DNA from: an uncultured Verrucomicrobiota bacterium
GTDB taxonomy: Bacteria; Verrucomicrobiota; Verrucomicrobiia; Limisphaerales; UBA9464
Assembly: GCA_903896505.1 (NCBI GenBank)
Contig: CAITXU010000246.1
Coordinates: forward strand, 1 to 64,000
Direction: 5' to 3'
DNA length: 64,000 nucleotides
Part shown: piece by piece, positions 18,461 to 27,127 of the stretch
Position numbering within the stretch: the stretch's first letter is position 1
Layout: every line of letters begins with the position of its first letter
Notes under the pieces: model-generated
What the model was told of the DNA's origin: nothing
The model's database searches: none
What the model saw: the letters and a program-made list of their open reading frames with translations, nothing else
Program-made: the position numbers and the translations under genes

Positions 18461-19318
18461 ATGAGTTCCCCCCTGACCTTGACCCTCGGCCATTCTCCCG
18501 ACCCCGACGACGCCTTCATGTTTTACGGTCTGGCCCGAGGGCTCATCTCCACCCCCGGTTACGAGTTCGAGCACATTCTTCAGGACATCCAGACGCTGAA
18601 CGAGCGGGCGACCCGGGGAGAGCTCGACATCAGTGCGATCAGCATTCATGCGTATGCCCATGTCAGCGAGACCTATGCCTTGCTGCCCAGTGGCGCGAGC
18701 ATGGGAGACGGGTATGGACCGATGTTGATTGCACGGGAGCGTTGGTCCCGCGACGAGGTAGCACGACGACGGATCGCAGTTCCTGGAACCATGACCAGCG
18801 CTTTTCTGGCACTCCAACTGTGGCTGGGACGGTCCGCCCAGGATTTCGACTACATCGTGGTTCCCTTCGACCAGATTTTCGCCGCCGTCCAATCGGGCAA
18901 AGCGGATGTCGGGCTCATCATCCATGAAGGCCAACTGACCTATGCCCAGGAGGGATTTGCGGTTTGCGAGGATTTGGGAGTCTGGTGGGGACGAGAGAAT
19001 GACGGTTTACCCCTGCCCCTGGGCGGCAACGTGATTCACAAGCGCCATTCGCCTGCAGTCCGCCGGGAAGTGGCCAACATCCTGGAGGCCAGCATCCGCT
19101 TCAGTCTGGAGCACCGGTCCGATGCCGTGGCACACTCCATGCAATGGGCGCGTGATTTGGGGGTCGATCTGACCGACCGCTTCGTGGGCATGTACGTGAA
19201 CCACTGGACGCTCGACTATGGCGAACGTGGACGCGAGAGCATCCGGCGGTTTCTGGCGCGCGGGCAAAAAATGGGGGTGGTACCTCAGGCACCACCCCTT
19301 GAATTCGTCTCGAATTGA
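18461..19318 (+). CDS. mqnD: 1,4-dihydroxy-6-naphthoate synthase (menaquinone, futalosine pathway)
   Basis: 285 aa from the ATG at 18461; the longer frame overlaps purN and is unlikely. The N-terminus LTLGHSPDPDDAFMFYGLAR is characteristic of MqnD, which converts cyclic de-hypoxanthine futalosine to 1,4-dihydroxy-6-naphthoate. Further matches are DISAISIHAYAHVSETYALLP, the TMTSAFLALQLWL segment that follows RRRIAVPG, and FDQIFAAVQSGKADVGLIIH. These are periplasmic-binding-protein-like folds with substrate contacts in the SIH and H-E-G regions. The other mqn genes are not in the window. Presence of MqnD shows the organism makes menaquinone by the futalosine route. Confidence 0.93.
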   Translation: MSSPLTLTLGHSPDPDDAFMFYGLARGLISTPGYEFEHILQDIQTLNERATRGELDISAISIHAYAHVSETYALLPSGASMGDGYGPMLIARERWSRDEVARRRIAVPGTMTSAFLALQLWLGRSAQDFDYIVVPFDQIFAAVQSGKADVGLIIHEGQLTYAQEGFAVCEDLGVWWGRENDGLPLPLGGNVIHKRHSPAVRREVANILEASIRFSLEHRSDAVAHSMQWARDLGVDLTDRFVGMYVNHWTLDYGERGRESIRRFLARGQKMGVVPQAPPLEFVSN

Positions 19319-19369
19319 GAGCCGCGTCATGGGTCTGAAGAGCTCTCCGACCCAATCCTGGCTGCAGTA

Positions 19370-20641
19370 CTACCGGGGAGGCAGGACCTTGTCGACGGGA
19401 ACCCGGCTCAGGGTCACGTAGTTGGGAAGGCCATTGAGGATGGGCAGCTTGGGTTCGCCGACGATCAATGGGGCCACGTACTCGATAAATTTCTCGTTCG
19501 GCAGGAATCCAGCGTCATCGATCCAGTCGCGGGGAACAAAGTGCTCCACATTGGCGATGTTTTCGAGGTTTTCCAATTCCACCGTCGTCTTGTAGGGCCT
19601 GCTGGACAGCCGGACGATTTTGGGCATAAAGCCGGACTTGCCGTTGACCGCTTCCCGTACCGCGATCACCCCGCATTGGAATGCTTCGTCGATATCGGTC
19701 TGACTTGCGAAATGGGCTGCGGCACGTTGCGCATATCCGAGCTTGACGGTGCGTGTCTTCAGGTTGAGTCGACCTTGGACAATCTGAGCCAGAGCATCGG
19801 CCGCACCCGATAGAACCGGATGGCCAAAGGCATCGAGACGGGATTTGTCGGCACCAATTTCCTCGCCGGCCTGGTTCTTCACCCCTTCGCCCGCCACCAC
19901 GATGCAGTACTTGTAGGCGGCAACCGTGGCCTTGACCTGTTCGAGGAACCGAGCTTCATCCAACGGAATCTCCGGCAACAGGATGATGTGCGGGGCAAGA
20001 GCGGGATTTCCCTGCTTGGCCAGAACCGTTCCGGCAGCAATCCAGCCAGCGGCACGGCCCATCACTTCGATAATGCAGCAAGAGCCGTCGTCCGTAGCCA
20101 TCGAACCGACATCCAGTCCGACCTCCATCACGGTGGTCGCGTTGTATTTGACCACCGAACCGTAACCCGGGCAGTGGTCGGTGCAGGGAAGGTCGTTGTC
20201 GATGGTCTTGGGGACTCCCATCACGCGCAGTTCGTATCCCCGTTTCAGGGCTTGCAGGTGAATCTTGTGGGCGGTGTCCTGCGAATCATTGCCCCCCGCA
20301 TAGAAAAAGTACCGGATGTTGTGGGCTTCGAACACCTGGAACAACCGGTCAATGTCTTTGGCCGCCTGCTCGGGCTTCTTGTCAAAATTGATTTTGTAGC
20401 GACACGTGCCCAAGGCGGCCGCCGGGGTATTCTTCAACCCCTCGATGGTCTTGGCCCGTTCGTCACCCAAATCGACCAGTTCCTCGTTCAAGATGCCCAG
20501 GATGCCGTTGAGACCCCCCAGAATGTTTTCGATGCCATCGTACCGTCCGGCCTCGGTGATGACCCCCGCGATGCTCGCGTTGATGACCGATGTCGGGCCG
20601 CCGGATTGGGCAACCAGCAAATTACCGTTAAGTTCCGCCAT
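19370..20641 (-). CDS. pfp: 6-phosphofructokinase, pyrophosphate-dependent type
   Basis: 423 aa from the ATG at 20641; an upstream in-frame start at 20719 gives an N-terminal extension with no family match. The phosphate-donor loop is LLVAQSGGPTSVINASIAG; the motif GGNDSQDT has Asp where ATP-type enzymes have Gly, and PKTIDNDLPCTDH has Lys where ATP enzymes have Gly. In this family those two residues mark PPi use in place of ATP. The fructose-6-phosphate side is seen in IEVMGRAAGWIAAGT and KLGYAQRAAAHF. It catalyses the reversible first committed step of glycolysis. The reading of donor specificity is from known residue rules and is not tested. Confidence 0.88.
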   Translation of the reverse strand: MAELNGNLLVAQSGGPTSVINASIAGVITEAGRYDGIENILGGLNGILGILNEELVDLGDERAKTIEGLKNTPAAALGTCRYKINFDKKPEQAAKDIDRLFQVFEAHNIRYFFYAGGNDSQDTAHKIHLQALKRGYELRVMGVPKTIDNDLPCTDHCPGYGSVVKYNATTVMEVGLDVGSMATDDGSCCIIEVMGRAAGWIAAGTVLAKQGNPALAPHIILLPEIPLDEARFLEQVKATVAAYKYCIVVAGEGVKNQAGEEIGADKSRLDAFGHPVLSGAADALAQIVQGRLNLKTRTVKLGYAQRAAAHFASQTDIDEAFQCGVIAVREAVNGKSGFMPKIVRLSSRPYKTTVELENLENIANVEHFVPRDWIDDAGFLPNEKFIEYVAPLIVGEPKLPILNGLPNYVTLSRVPVDKVLPPR

Positions 20642-20787
20642 AGAGATATGCGTTGAAAAAGCGGAGTACACCTTGCCCGCTCGACGATCAAGTAAGCAAG
20701 ACGCGAATGCCATTCCCATGGGTCGTGATGCAATCCGGCGCTTGAAATGGACACTCCAAGTCCACCCGATACATTCCCAACACGTTT

Positions 20788-22308
20788 ATGGCTACCGCTC
20801 CTGATTCCCGCATTCCCGTCACCGTCCTGACCGGCTTTCTGGGTGCCGGCAAGACCACACTGCTCAATCGCGTGCTGACGGAGAATCACGGCCAACGAAT
20901 TGCCGTGATCGAAAACGAGTTTGGGGAAATCGGTATCGATAACGAGTTGGTGGTCAATGCCGAAGAGGAAATCTTCGAGATGAACAACGGCTGCATTTGC
21001 TGCACCGTCCGTGGCGATCTCATCCGCATCCTCGGCCAGTTGCTCAAGCGCCGCGACCGCTTCGATTATGTCCTCATCGAAACCACCGGTCTCGCCGACC
21101 CGGGGCCTGTCGCCCAAACCTTTTTCAGCGATTCGGAAATGAAGGAACGATTCCGGCTCGACGGAATTGTCACCGTGGTCGACGCCAAACATCTTCATCT
21201 CCACCTCGACGACGCCCCCGAGGCGAAGGAGCAAATCGCTTTTGCCGACCGTATCCTGCTGAACAAGACCGATTTGGTCAGCAGTGCCGACGTCGACGCC
21301 CTCGAAGCCCGGATTCGCGGGATCAACCGGGTGGCCCAGGTCTTCCGCACCACCCAATCCAATTTGCCGGTCGATCAAGTCATCAACCTCCACGCCTTCG
21401 ACCTCGATCATAAACTCTCGCTCGACGGCGACTTCCTCCAACCACAACTCCCCTTCGAATGGAGCGGGGTCTTCCATCTCGACGCGGGCGACTATCAATT
21501 GGTACTCGAGGCAGGCCCCGACCCCGTCATGGGAGTGGTTCTGCTCCAACTGGAAACCCACGACGCACACGACCACGACCACGGGCATGAGCACAACCAC
21601 GAGCATGGCCACGACGGGGAGGAACATACCCACGCTCACGAACACAGCGAAGGGCAGCACGATAACCATGACCATGACCATGAACATGGACATGGGCATT
21701 CCCACGACCATTCCGGGCCGGTCCATGACGCCTTGCTCGAAGCGGAAAACCAGGCCACGCATTTATTCCAGCAGATCCCGGTGACCACGCGCTCGAGCGG
21801 GCTTCTCGTGCCAGGCCAGCATGTCTACAAGCTGGTGTTGGGCGAGGACACCTCGACTTTCCGGGTCCAAATTGCTGCCCATGGTCGGTACGCACTGTTT
21901 ACCCAGCATGGGCTGGACGAATTCGCCGGGAAATGGAAGCGGTCAGGGGCGGTCATCGAACCCGAACACGTGCACGAACATGGGGGGCATGCCCACGATC
22001 ATCAGCATGACGAAACCGTCACCAGCGTCGGCATTGAGGAAGCCCGGGAACTGGACCCCAAACGGCTCAACGCCTGGTTGAGCGACCTCCTTCAGACCAA
22101 AGGGCAGGACATTTTCCGGATGAAAGGCATCCTGAATCTCAAGGGAACGACCCAACGCTTTGTCTTTCAGGGGGTCCACATGGTGTTCGAAGGCAAGGCG
22201 GACCGGCCCTGGAAAACGGGCGAGCTCCGGCGAAGCCAACTGGTCTTCATTGGACGGAACCTGGACCGCGAAGCCCTCAATGCAGGCTTTCGGCGTTGTC
22301 TCGCCTAG
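20788..22308 (+). CDS. COG0523/CobW-family GTPase metallochaperone with His-rich linkers
   Basis: 506 aa, longer than the usual 320-400. The G-domain shows Walker [10 protein letters not shown] (16-24), the metal-binding CxCC in GCICCTV (Cys69, 71, 72), ETTGLADP and the NKTD specificity motif (159-162). Residues about 252-312 form a His/Asp-rich segment of roughly 60 residues, and a second His cluster (about 395-410) precedes the CobW C-terminal domain ([20 protein letters not shown]). Members deliver zinc, cobalt or other metals to target enzymes; the long His tract suggests zinc or nickel buffering. It is followed 33 nt later by a WD40 protein in the same direction, so the two probably work together. 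No Zur-like operator was seen by eye. Confidence 0.9.
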   Translation: MATAPDSRIPVTVLTGFLGAGKTTLLNRVLTENHGQRIAVIENEFGEIGIDNELVVNAEEEIFEMNNGCICCTVRGDLIRILGQLLKRRDRFDYVLIETTGLADPGPVAQTFFSDSEMKERFRLDGIVTVVDAKHLHLHLDDAPEAKEQIAFADRILLNKTDLVSSADVDALEARIRGINRVAQVFRTTQSNLPVDQVINLHAFDLDHKLSLDGDFLQPQLPFEWSGVFHLDAGDYQLVLEAGPDPVMGVVLLQLETHDAHDHDHGHEHNHEHGHDGEEHTHAHEHSEGQHDNHDHDHEHGHGHSHDHSGPVHDALLEAENQATHLFQQIPVTTRSSGLLVPGQHVYKLVLGEDTSTFRVQIAAHGRYALFTQHGLDEFAGKWKRSGAVIEPEHVHEHGGHAHDHQHDETVTSVGIEEARELDPKRLNAWLSDLLQTKGQDIFRMKGILNLKGTTQRFVFQGVHMVFEGKADRPWKTGELRRSQLVFIGRNLDREALNAGFRRCLA

Positions 22309-22341
22309 CCGTCGGTTTCAGCCACAGAGCCACCGGAGCAC

Positions 22342-23364
22342 ATGATTCCACAGCGTCCCCTCGACTGGACGGCCACCCTGGGTGAGCCCGTGGCCGAGCT
22401 AAGTTGGTCACCCGATGGGCAGTGGCTGGCGGTCGGAGGCGTGGAAGGGCGGGTGGTTTTGTATGAAGCCGCCACTGGCAAGCCCGTCCGCGACTGGCAG
22501 GCACATGCAGGCGGTCTCTTTCGATGCGCTTTTGCCCCCTCCACAGGGCTCCTGGCCACTTCCGGTCAGGACGGACATGTCCGGCTCTGGAATACCGTTT
22601 CCGGTGAGGCCGAGAAGGCCCTGCCGATGGGCGCAGCGTGGGTGGAACATCTGGCCTGGTCGTCCGACGGACAGTGGCTTGCGGCTGCTGCGGGACGAAA
22701 CCTTCGCCTCTGGCAGCCGTCCACTGGGCTGGTGCATGAAGCGCCGCCGGCTAAAACCACCTGGTCCGGACTGGCCTGGCATCATTCACGGCCCGAGATT
22801 GCTGTTGCCCGATTTGGCGGCGTCGACATTTGGAGTGCCCCGACAGCCCGATTGACCACCTCCCTGCCCTGGAAAACGTCGCTGATTTCAGTGGCGTGGT
22901 CGCCCGACGGACGTTGGATCGTGGCCGGTACTCAGGAACTCAGCGTCCAAATCTGGCAACTTCCATTCCGTCCCGAATCCGAGCTCGCCATGTCCGGCTA
23001 CGCGGCCAAGGTCCGCCAGTTGGCCTGGCATCCCTCCAGCCGTTATCTGGCCACCGGAGGCGGCATCGAGATCATGGTGTGGGATTGCGCTGGAAAAGGG
23101 CCTGAGGGCACTTCGCCGCGCATCCTGACCGGACACCTCGCCAAGGTGACCGCTCTAACCTACCAAAAGGCCGGGCATTTGCTTGCCAGCGGAGGTGAAG
23201 AGGGTCGGGTTTTACTCTGGAATGCTGGAAAATCCTCCGATGCCCTCCGACAGTATCAATTGGGAGCCTCCATCACTGCCGTAGCTTGGGACGCCCGGGA
23301 TACGCGCTTGGCCATTGGCACCCACACCGGTGAAGTGGCCCTGGGCAAATCGGTGACGGGGTAG
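22342..23364 (+). CDS. WD40 repeat beta-propeller protein
   Basis: 340 aa with about seven WD40-type blades, each recognisable by patterns such as ELSWSPDGQWLAVGG, TSGQDGHVRLWN, SVAWSPDGRWIVAG and ASGGEEGRVLLWN. There is no signal peptide, so it is cytoplasmic. GGAG precedes the ATG by 6 nt. It directly follows the COG0523 GTPase; propellers of this kind are protein-binding platforms and could dock the GTPase or its client. I infer a shared transcript from the 33-nt gap. No enzymatic domain is present. Confidence 0.85.
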   Translation: MIPQRPLDWTATLGEPVAELSWSPDGQWLAVGGVEGRVVLYEAATGKPVRDWQAHAGGLFRCAFAPSTGLLATSGQDGHVRLWNTVSGEAEKALPMGAAWVEHLAWSSDGQWLAAAAGRNLRLWQPSTGLVHEAPPAKTTWSGLAWHHSRPEIAVARFGGVDIWSAPTARLTTSLPWKTSLISVAWSPDGRWIVAGTQELSVQIWQLPFRPESELAMSGYAAKVRQLAWHPSSRYLATGGGIEIMVWDCAGKGPEGTSPRILTGHLAKVTALTYQKAGHLLASGGEEGRVLLWNAGKSSDALRQYQLGASITAVAWDARDTRLAIGTHTGEVALGKSVTG

Positions 23365-23448
23365 AGGCCCGGAGGTGACGGATCAGCTTGAGTCGGGTGG
23401 GGTCAACCCATACGGTCTGGTAAAACAACGCCTCTTTAGCCATTAGCC

Positions 23449-24423
23449 ATGAAGGAGCTGAAACAGTTATGGACCAGCCTGCCATTGAAAGGCCCTTTTG
23501 CCGTGCTTTTCGTGGCATGGTGCGCCGTGTTTCACTGGCTGGGTAATTCCGGCCTGGGCTATATCAAAACCGATTCGCTTTTTGAGTGGCTGAATGAGTG
23601 GTATCAAATGAAGTCGCCCGTGGAGACCGGCGACGAGCTTTGTCCGCTGGCTCCATTCGTTGTGGCCATGGTGGTTTACCTCAAACGCGAGGAATTCGCT
23701 GCCATTGCCAAGCGCCCGTGGCCACCGGCCTTGCTGATCTTGGGCGTTGGCGGAGCCCTTCACGTGCTCGGCTATCTCGCCCAGCAAACACGCGTTTCGG
23801 CTGGTGCATTTCTGGTTGGCGGCTTTGGGCTGATGGGCCTGACCTGGGGCGTGGCCTGGCTTCGCGCCACCGCATTTCCATGGTTCGTGATGACCTTCGC
23901 CATTCCGGTGGGAATCTATATGGATTCCCTAACGTTCAGCCTGCGGCTTTGGTCGACCATCCTGTCGACAGCCGTCTGCCGGGGACTTTTGGGGATCGAT
24001 CTCATCCGCAGCCAGACATCGGTGATGCTGGCAGGCACGGCACGGCATCCTGGTTTCCATTTTGAGGTAGCCGCGGCCTGCAGCGGGATGCGGAGCGTCA
24101 CCGCCGTCATCTTCATCAGCGTTATTTACGCCTACCTCAATTACCGGGCGCCATGGCGCCGGATTGCGATTGTCCTGATCGGCATTCCCCTGGCGCTGTT
24201 TGGCAACGTGGTCCGCCTCTGCTCTGTATTCATTGCAGGGGATGCGTTTGGAGAAAACGCCGGAAAGTTCATTGAGACCAAGATGGGCTTTCTGACCTGG
24301 ATCGTCGCCTTGATTGGGCTTTTCCAATTCGGACGCCTGCTGCGCGAAACCAGCCCCGGCGGGGGGCCACGGACGGAACCCGACGCGCCTTCCCTGAAAC
24401 CCGCAACCGGTCCGGCTCAATGA
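23449..24423 (+). CDS. Exosortase/archaeosortase family protein
   Basis: 324 aa, with about eight transmembrane segments. The catalytic Cys lies in AAACSGMRSVTAVIF (about residues 207-221), and the catalytic Arg in LFGNVVRLCSVFIAG about 45 residues later. The third conserved residue, a His usually found 20-25 residues after the Arg, is not seen: the segment reads GENAGKFIETKMGFLTW, with Glu or Lys at the likely position. Exosortases cut and transfer PEP-CTERM-type proteins at the inner membrane. The stop overlaps the EpsI start (ATGA). A PEP-CTERM substrate lies at 9039-9590. The lack of His could define a variant exosortase class or reduced activity. Confidence 0.87.
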   Translation: MKELKQLWTSLPLKGPFAVLFVAWCAVFHWLGNSGLGYIKTDSLFEWLNEWYQMKSPVETGDELCPLAPFVVAMVVYLKREEFAAIAKRPWPPALLILGVGGALHVLGYLAQQTRVSAGAFLVGGFGLMGLTWGVAWLRATAFPWFVMTFAIPVGIYMDSLTFSLRLWSTILSTAVCRGLLGIDLIRSQTSVMLAGTARHPGFHFEVAAACSGMRSVTAVIFISVIYAYLNYRAPWRRIAIVLIGIPLALFGNVVRLCSVFIAGDAFGENAGKFIETKMGFLTWIVALIGLFQFGRLLRETSPGGGPRTEPDAPSLKPATGPAQ

Positions 24424-25163
24424 CCCGCATTCATCACTATTCCATCGCTACCGCATTCGCGATCATCGCCCTCACCGCCCTTGCGGTTGTGCGCTTGCGA
24501 TTCAGCCAGCGACTCGGTGAACCCGCAGTACGGATGGTTGGGCTTCCTGTAGTGACGGAAAGCGGGAACGTGGCGCGGACCAATTCCGTTTTTCTCCCGC
24601 AGTCGACCCCGGGCTATGACGTCGCCGTAGCCCCAATGGACGATATCGAAATCTCCTTCCTGCCTCCAGACACCAGCTTTGGGCGCCGCCGGTTTACCTC
24701 CATTGACGGGAATTTATCCGTACAGACGACCGTCGTTCTGATGCGCTCGGATCGCACGAGCATGCACCGACCGGAGTTTTGCCTCTCCCGGTCTGGATGG
24801 AACATCAAGCGGCAGGTCACCGAGGCGGTGCGCCTCGCCGGGCAGCCGTCGCGCGACGTCGCCGTGCGCCGACTCGACGTGACCCAATTCGGCAAAGACG
24901 AAACGGGAAGATCGGTCCAGGCGGCAGGGGTGTATGCTTTCTTCTTTGTGGCACCGGGTTTGACAACAGCCAGCCCCCTCACGCGGACACTATGGATGAT
25001 GCGCAGTCTCTTCGAATCCAACGTGCTTCAACGCTGGGCTTATGTCTCGTATTTTGCCCGGTGTGAGCCGGGAGACGAAGAGGCGACGTTTCAAAAAATG
25101 GCAAACCTGATTGGGCAGACTGCCCCCGAATTCATTCAATTCGATCAGGGCGCACTGCCTTGA
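24420..25163 (+). CDS. Exosortase-associated EpsI family protein
   Basis: 247 aa. A single N-terminal transmembrane anchor (about residues 7-25) precedes a periplasmic domain with MHRPEFCLSRSGWNI, the hallmark of the EpsI/DUF3485 family, and ends with a region (RSLFESNVLQRWAYVSYFAR) typical of its C-terminus. EpsI domains accompany exosortases and are either fused to them or encoded next door, as here with an ATGA overlap. The biochemical role is not established; polysaccharide export assistance has been proposed. It is the last normal gene before the repeat field and the island. Confidence 0.87.
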   Translation: MTRIHHYSIATAFAIIALTALAVVRLRFSQRLGEPAVRMVGLPVVTESGNVARTNSVFLPQSTPGYDVAVAPMDDIEISFLPPDTSFGRRRFTSIDGNLSVQTTVVLMRSDRTSMHRPEFCLSRSGWNIKRQVTEAVRLAGQPSRDVAVRRLDVTQFGKDETGRSVQAAGVYAFFFVAPGLTTASPLTRTLWMMRSLFESNVLQRWAYVSYFARCEPGDEEATFQKMANLIGQTAPEFIQFDQGALP

Positions 25164-25257
25164 GGACCCCGTTCGGTTGGGCGGAGTCGAGTTTCCCACG
25201 GTCTTGCAGACGGCCACTTGGTTGGGCCCTTGCGGATGGCATGCTATTGGGACCGCC

Positions 25258-25655
25258 GCGGCTCCGCCGGACCGCGGCGGTCCGATCGACGCCCCAATCG
25301 CAAAGGCGAAGCCCATGGGCCGTCCGCAGGACCGCGGCTCGACAGGAGTCTCGCCGATGTGAGTCGGATTCAATAGGCTGGACTGATGATTTAGAAAGCC
25401 ATGGTAGGGCGAGGCTCCGCCGAGCCGCGGCGGTCCGTTCGACGCCCGATCGCAAAGGCGAAGCCCATGGGCCGTCCGCAGGACCGCGGCTCGACAGGAG
25501 TCTCGCCGATGTGACTCGGATTAAATAGGCTGGACTGATGATTTAGAAAGCCATGGTAGGGCGAGGCTCCGCCGAGCCGCGGCGGTCCGTTCGACGCCCC
25601 GATCGCAAGGGCGAAGCCCATGGGCCGTCCGCAGGACCGTCCGCAGGATCGATGC
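25258..25655. repeat. Tandem GC-rich palindromic (REP/BIME-like) repeat, about 152-bp period, 2.6 copies
   Basis: The block containing GGCTCCGCCGAGCCGCGGCGG begins at about 25261, 25411 and 25563 in successive copies, a spacing of 150-153 bp. Within each period the GC-rich palindrome occurs in both orientations: GGCGAGGCTCCGCC on one side and GACCGCGGCTCGACAGGAG followed by TCTCGCCGATGTGACTCGG on the other. That head-to-head arrangement is the layout of bacterial interspersed mosaic elements. Single copies of the same family occur at 37243 and 39518. Confidence 0.85.
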
Positions 25656-25734
25656 TTCCTCTTGGAGAGAGGCGCTGACGGGTGCCACTTTTTCCTGGGT
25701 GGAGTCGGGGAAACTCCAATGTCCACTGTTCGAA

Positions 25735-25762
25735 GCTGTTGGTGCCGACGGAGGGGGTCGAA
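25735..25762 (-). repeat. Distal attachment site: 28-bp copy of tRNA-Leu 3' end
   Basis: It is identical over 28 bp to 34308-34335, which is the 3' end of the tRNA-Leu gene plus 5 nt beyond. Distance between copies is 8573 bp. In a tRNA-targeted integrative element this is the displaced 3' fragment left at the far end of the insert. Confidence 0.85.
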
Positions 25763-25945
25763 TTCGGAAGCCTGATTTTGGGGAGATTCGATCAAAGTGC
25801 ATCAATAGCCTGTAAACAGGGCTCTAAATGCGTCCATTTAAATCACTCTCGGGTGCCTCGATTTTCGTTTGCCCGAAGGTTTTTACCGATTCCGTTGTCA
25901 CTAACTGTAATTAAAATCGACCCGGTGCGGGTGCAGACCCCGAAC

Positions 25946-26416
25946 CTAGACCTGGTAGCGCTTCAGGACCCGGCGAACGAGGTGATCCGGTAAAAAGATA
26001 TTGGTCTGCTTCAGTCTTTCAATTGCTTCCGACACGTCGAGCAAACCGCGACTGGCTGCTTCCTCAAGGATGCCAATCAAGCCTTGGACGGGAATCCCCG
26101 ACGAAACCGCTGCCGTGCGGCCCGCTGCATCATCCATCAGAATCAGCCGGGCACCGAGTTCGAGTCCCAAAGCGATTGCCTCACGTTCGCCTGGACCCAG
26201 CTCCGGGAAACTCAAGGCGAAGCGGGGCGTCGATACCTCCACCCATTCGGGAATGTTTGCGGCCCAAGACCGGACGATCAAAGGAGCTTTGGGGTGCAGT
26301 AGTTCAACATGCACCGCCGTTGGAAGCGTCAACGAGCCGTAGAGCTCGCGAAGGATCCCGACCTGTCCGATCAACAGGAGGTAATTCAGCGGGCCTGTAT
26401 CGGCGATGACGATCAC
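25946..26416 (-). CDS. PIN-domain toxin-like protein, DUF3368 family
   Basis: 156 aa. It begins MIVIADTGPLNYLLLI with the first PIN acidic residue in IADTGPL, and has FPELGPGEREAIALGLELGA (middle acidic Glu region) and ILMDDAAGRTAAVSSGIPV (two Asp). This order is the DUF3368 subgroup of PIN nucleases, usually toxins paired with UPF0175 antitoxins. The paired antitoxin gene lies immediately upstream on the same strand and overlaps it by 4 nt. It is an RNase by family knowledge. It is the gene nearest to the left island end. Confidence 0.85.
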   Translation of the reverse strand: MIVIADTGPLNYLLLIGQVGILRELYGSLTLPTAVHVELLHPKAPLIVRSWAANIPEWVEVSTPRFALSFPELGPGEREAIALGLELGARLILMDDAAGRTAAVSSGIPVQGLIGILEEAASRGLLDVSEAIERLKQTNIFLPDHLVRRVLKRYQV

Positions 26417-26673
26417 GCCGGGGTCGTGAGCCGGTCGTTGTCGAGGGAGTCGTCGATGCTGTCTTTGGCGGGGTATGGCACCCGGCAGGCAGTGAAGAGT
26501 TCTTCGGCCTCGTGAAATCCAATTCCGAGAAGTTCAGCCACCTTGCCTCGTGACAGGCGTCCGCGGGCGCATTCGTCGACCAGCAAGGCCTCAAAGAGCC
26601 GCCGTGGCAGGGCCGCTGAACCGTAGCCCAGGGTCCTGGCCAGCGACTCCGGGAAGTCGAGGGTGATTTCCAT
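26413..26673 (-). CDS. UPF0175 family antitoxin-like protein
   Basis: 86 aa. MEITLDFPESLARTLGY and LLVDECARGRLSRGKVAELLGI match UPF0175 proteins, small helix-turn-helix antitoxins of DUF3368 PIN toxins. Its stop overlaps the toxin start, giving the usual antitoxin-toxin order. The nucleotidyltransferase gene lies 48 nt upstream in the same direction. Confidence 0.85.
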   Translation of the reverse strand: MEITLDFPESLARTLGYGSAALPRRLFEALLVDECARGRLSRGKVAELLGIGFHEAEELFTACRVPYPAKDSIDDSLDNDRLTTPA

Positions 26674-26721
26674 ACGTTACAAACTGAAGGTCATCCGATG
26701 CCCGCATCCTTGCAACTCCGT

Positions 26722-27042
26722 TCACTCTGAAACCAATTGCTCATGAATGGGCACCGCTTCAGCGCGGATTTTGGCCTCAACAAAGCGATTCAGACGGGAA
26801 CAGAAGTCGACTTTGCGACCCAGGAGGGCGGACAGTTCTTCGTCGTAAAGGAAGTACCGGAAACCGACGTTCTGAAGAGCTACGGGTTCGAACTCGGCGA
26901 GGACATCGATGTCGCTCCGAGCAGGGTCGAAGTCGGCCCGGAGAACCGAGCCAAACAAGCTGAGCTTCCGGATGCCGCGTTCTTGGCAGAATTGCCCAAC
27001 TTTGGCCCGGTCGATCTCTATGGGGAGTCGTACCTCGTCCAT
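26722..27042 (-). CDS. Minimal nucleotidyltransferase (MNT/MntA-like)
   Basis: 106 aa. The core LFGSVLRADFDPARSDIDVLAEF carries GS-x2-R and the S-D-x-D metal site of the minimal nucleotidyltransferase family; a third acidic residue is in KVDFCS. In MNT-HEPN toxin-antitoxin systems such proteins AMPylate the HEPN RNase. No HEPN partner is found next to it: its neighbours are the UPF0175 antitoxin (downstream) and a divergent VapB-like gene. It may be an orphan antitoxin or a survivor of a decayed pair. Confidence 0.85.
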   Translation of the reverse strand: MDEVRLPIEIDRAKVGQFCQERGIRKLSLFGSVLRADFDPARSDIDVLAEFEPVALQNVGFRYFLYDEELSALLGRKVDFCSRLNRFVEAKIRAEAVPIHEQLVSE

Positions 27043-27127
27043 GCCTCAACTATTCACCGACTGACGGCAGGCGGCAATGCCTGAGGCTCGGCTTTACAGA
27101 CTAGTTGGTCCGTTCCAGCCTATTGCG

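Larger units (their letters stand above)
25164..25945. other. Intergenic stretch: repeat field, tRNA-derived attachment copy, and island left edge
   Basis: No gene is supported here. 25258-25655 holds a tandem GC-rich repeat, 25735-25762 the copy of the tRNA-Leu 3' end, and 25763-25945 is more AT-rich with no coding signal that I can support. The short frames in 25132-25805 come from the repeat. Confidence 0.7.

Noticed and set aside
25258-25655. CRISPR array
   Set aside because: The repeat period is 150 bp with degenerate units, there are no regular spacers, and no cas genes are present. The tandem 39-nt pair at 58924-58990 is only two copies.
25741-25785. Second, degraded tRNA-Leu gene
   Set aside because: Only the T-arm/acceptor 3' segment matches (28 bp); the later GATTTTG match is out of register, and no anticodon arm can be formed. 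An attachment-site copy explains it.
25132-25805. Several overlapping short frames on both strands (up to 134 codons) in the repeat field
   Set aside because: They repeat themselves with the 152-bp period and encode low-complexity Arg/Pro/Gly-rich peptides, as expected from GC-rich palindromes with no stops.
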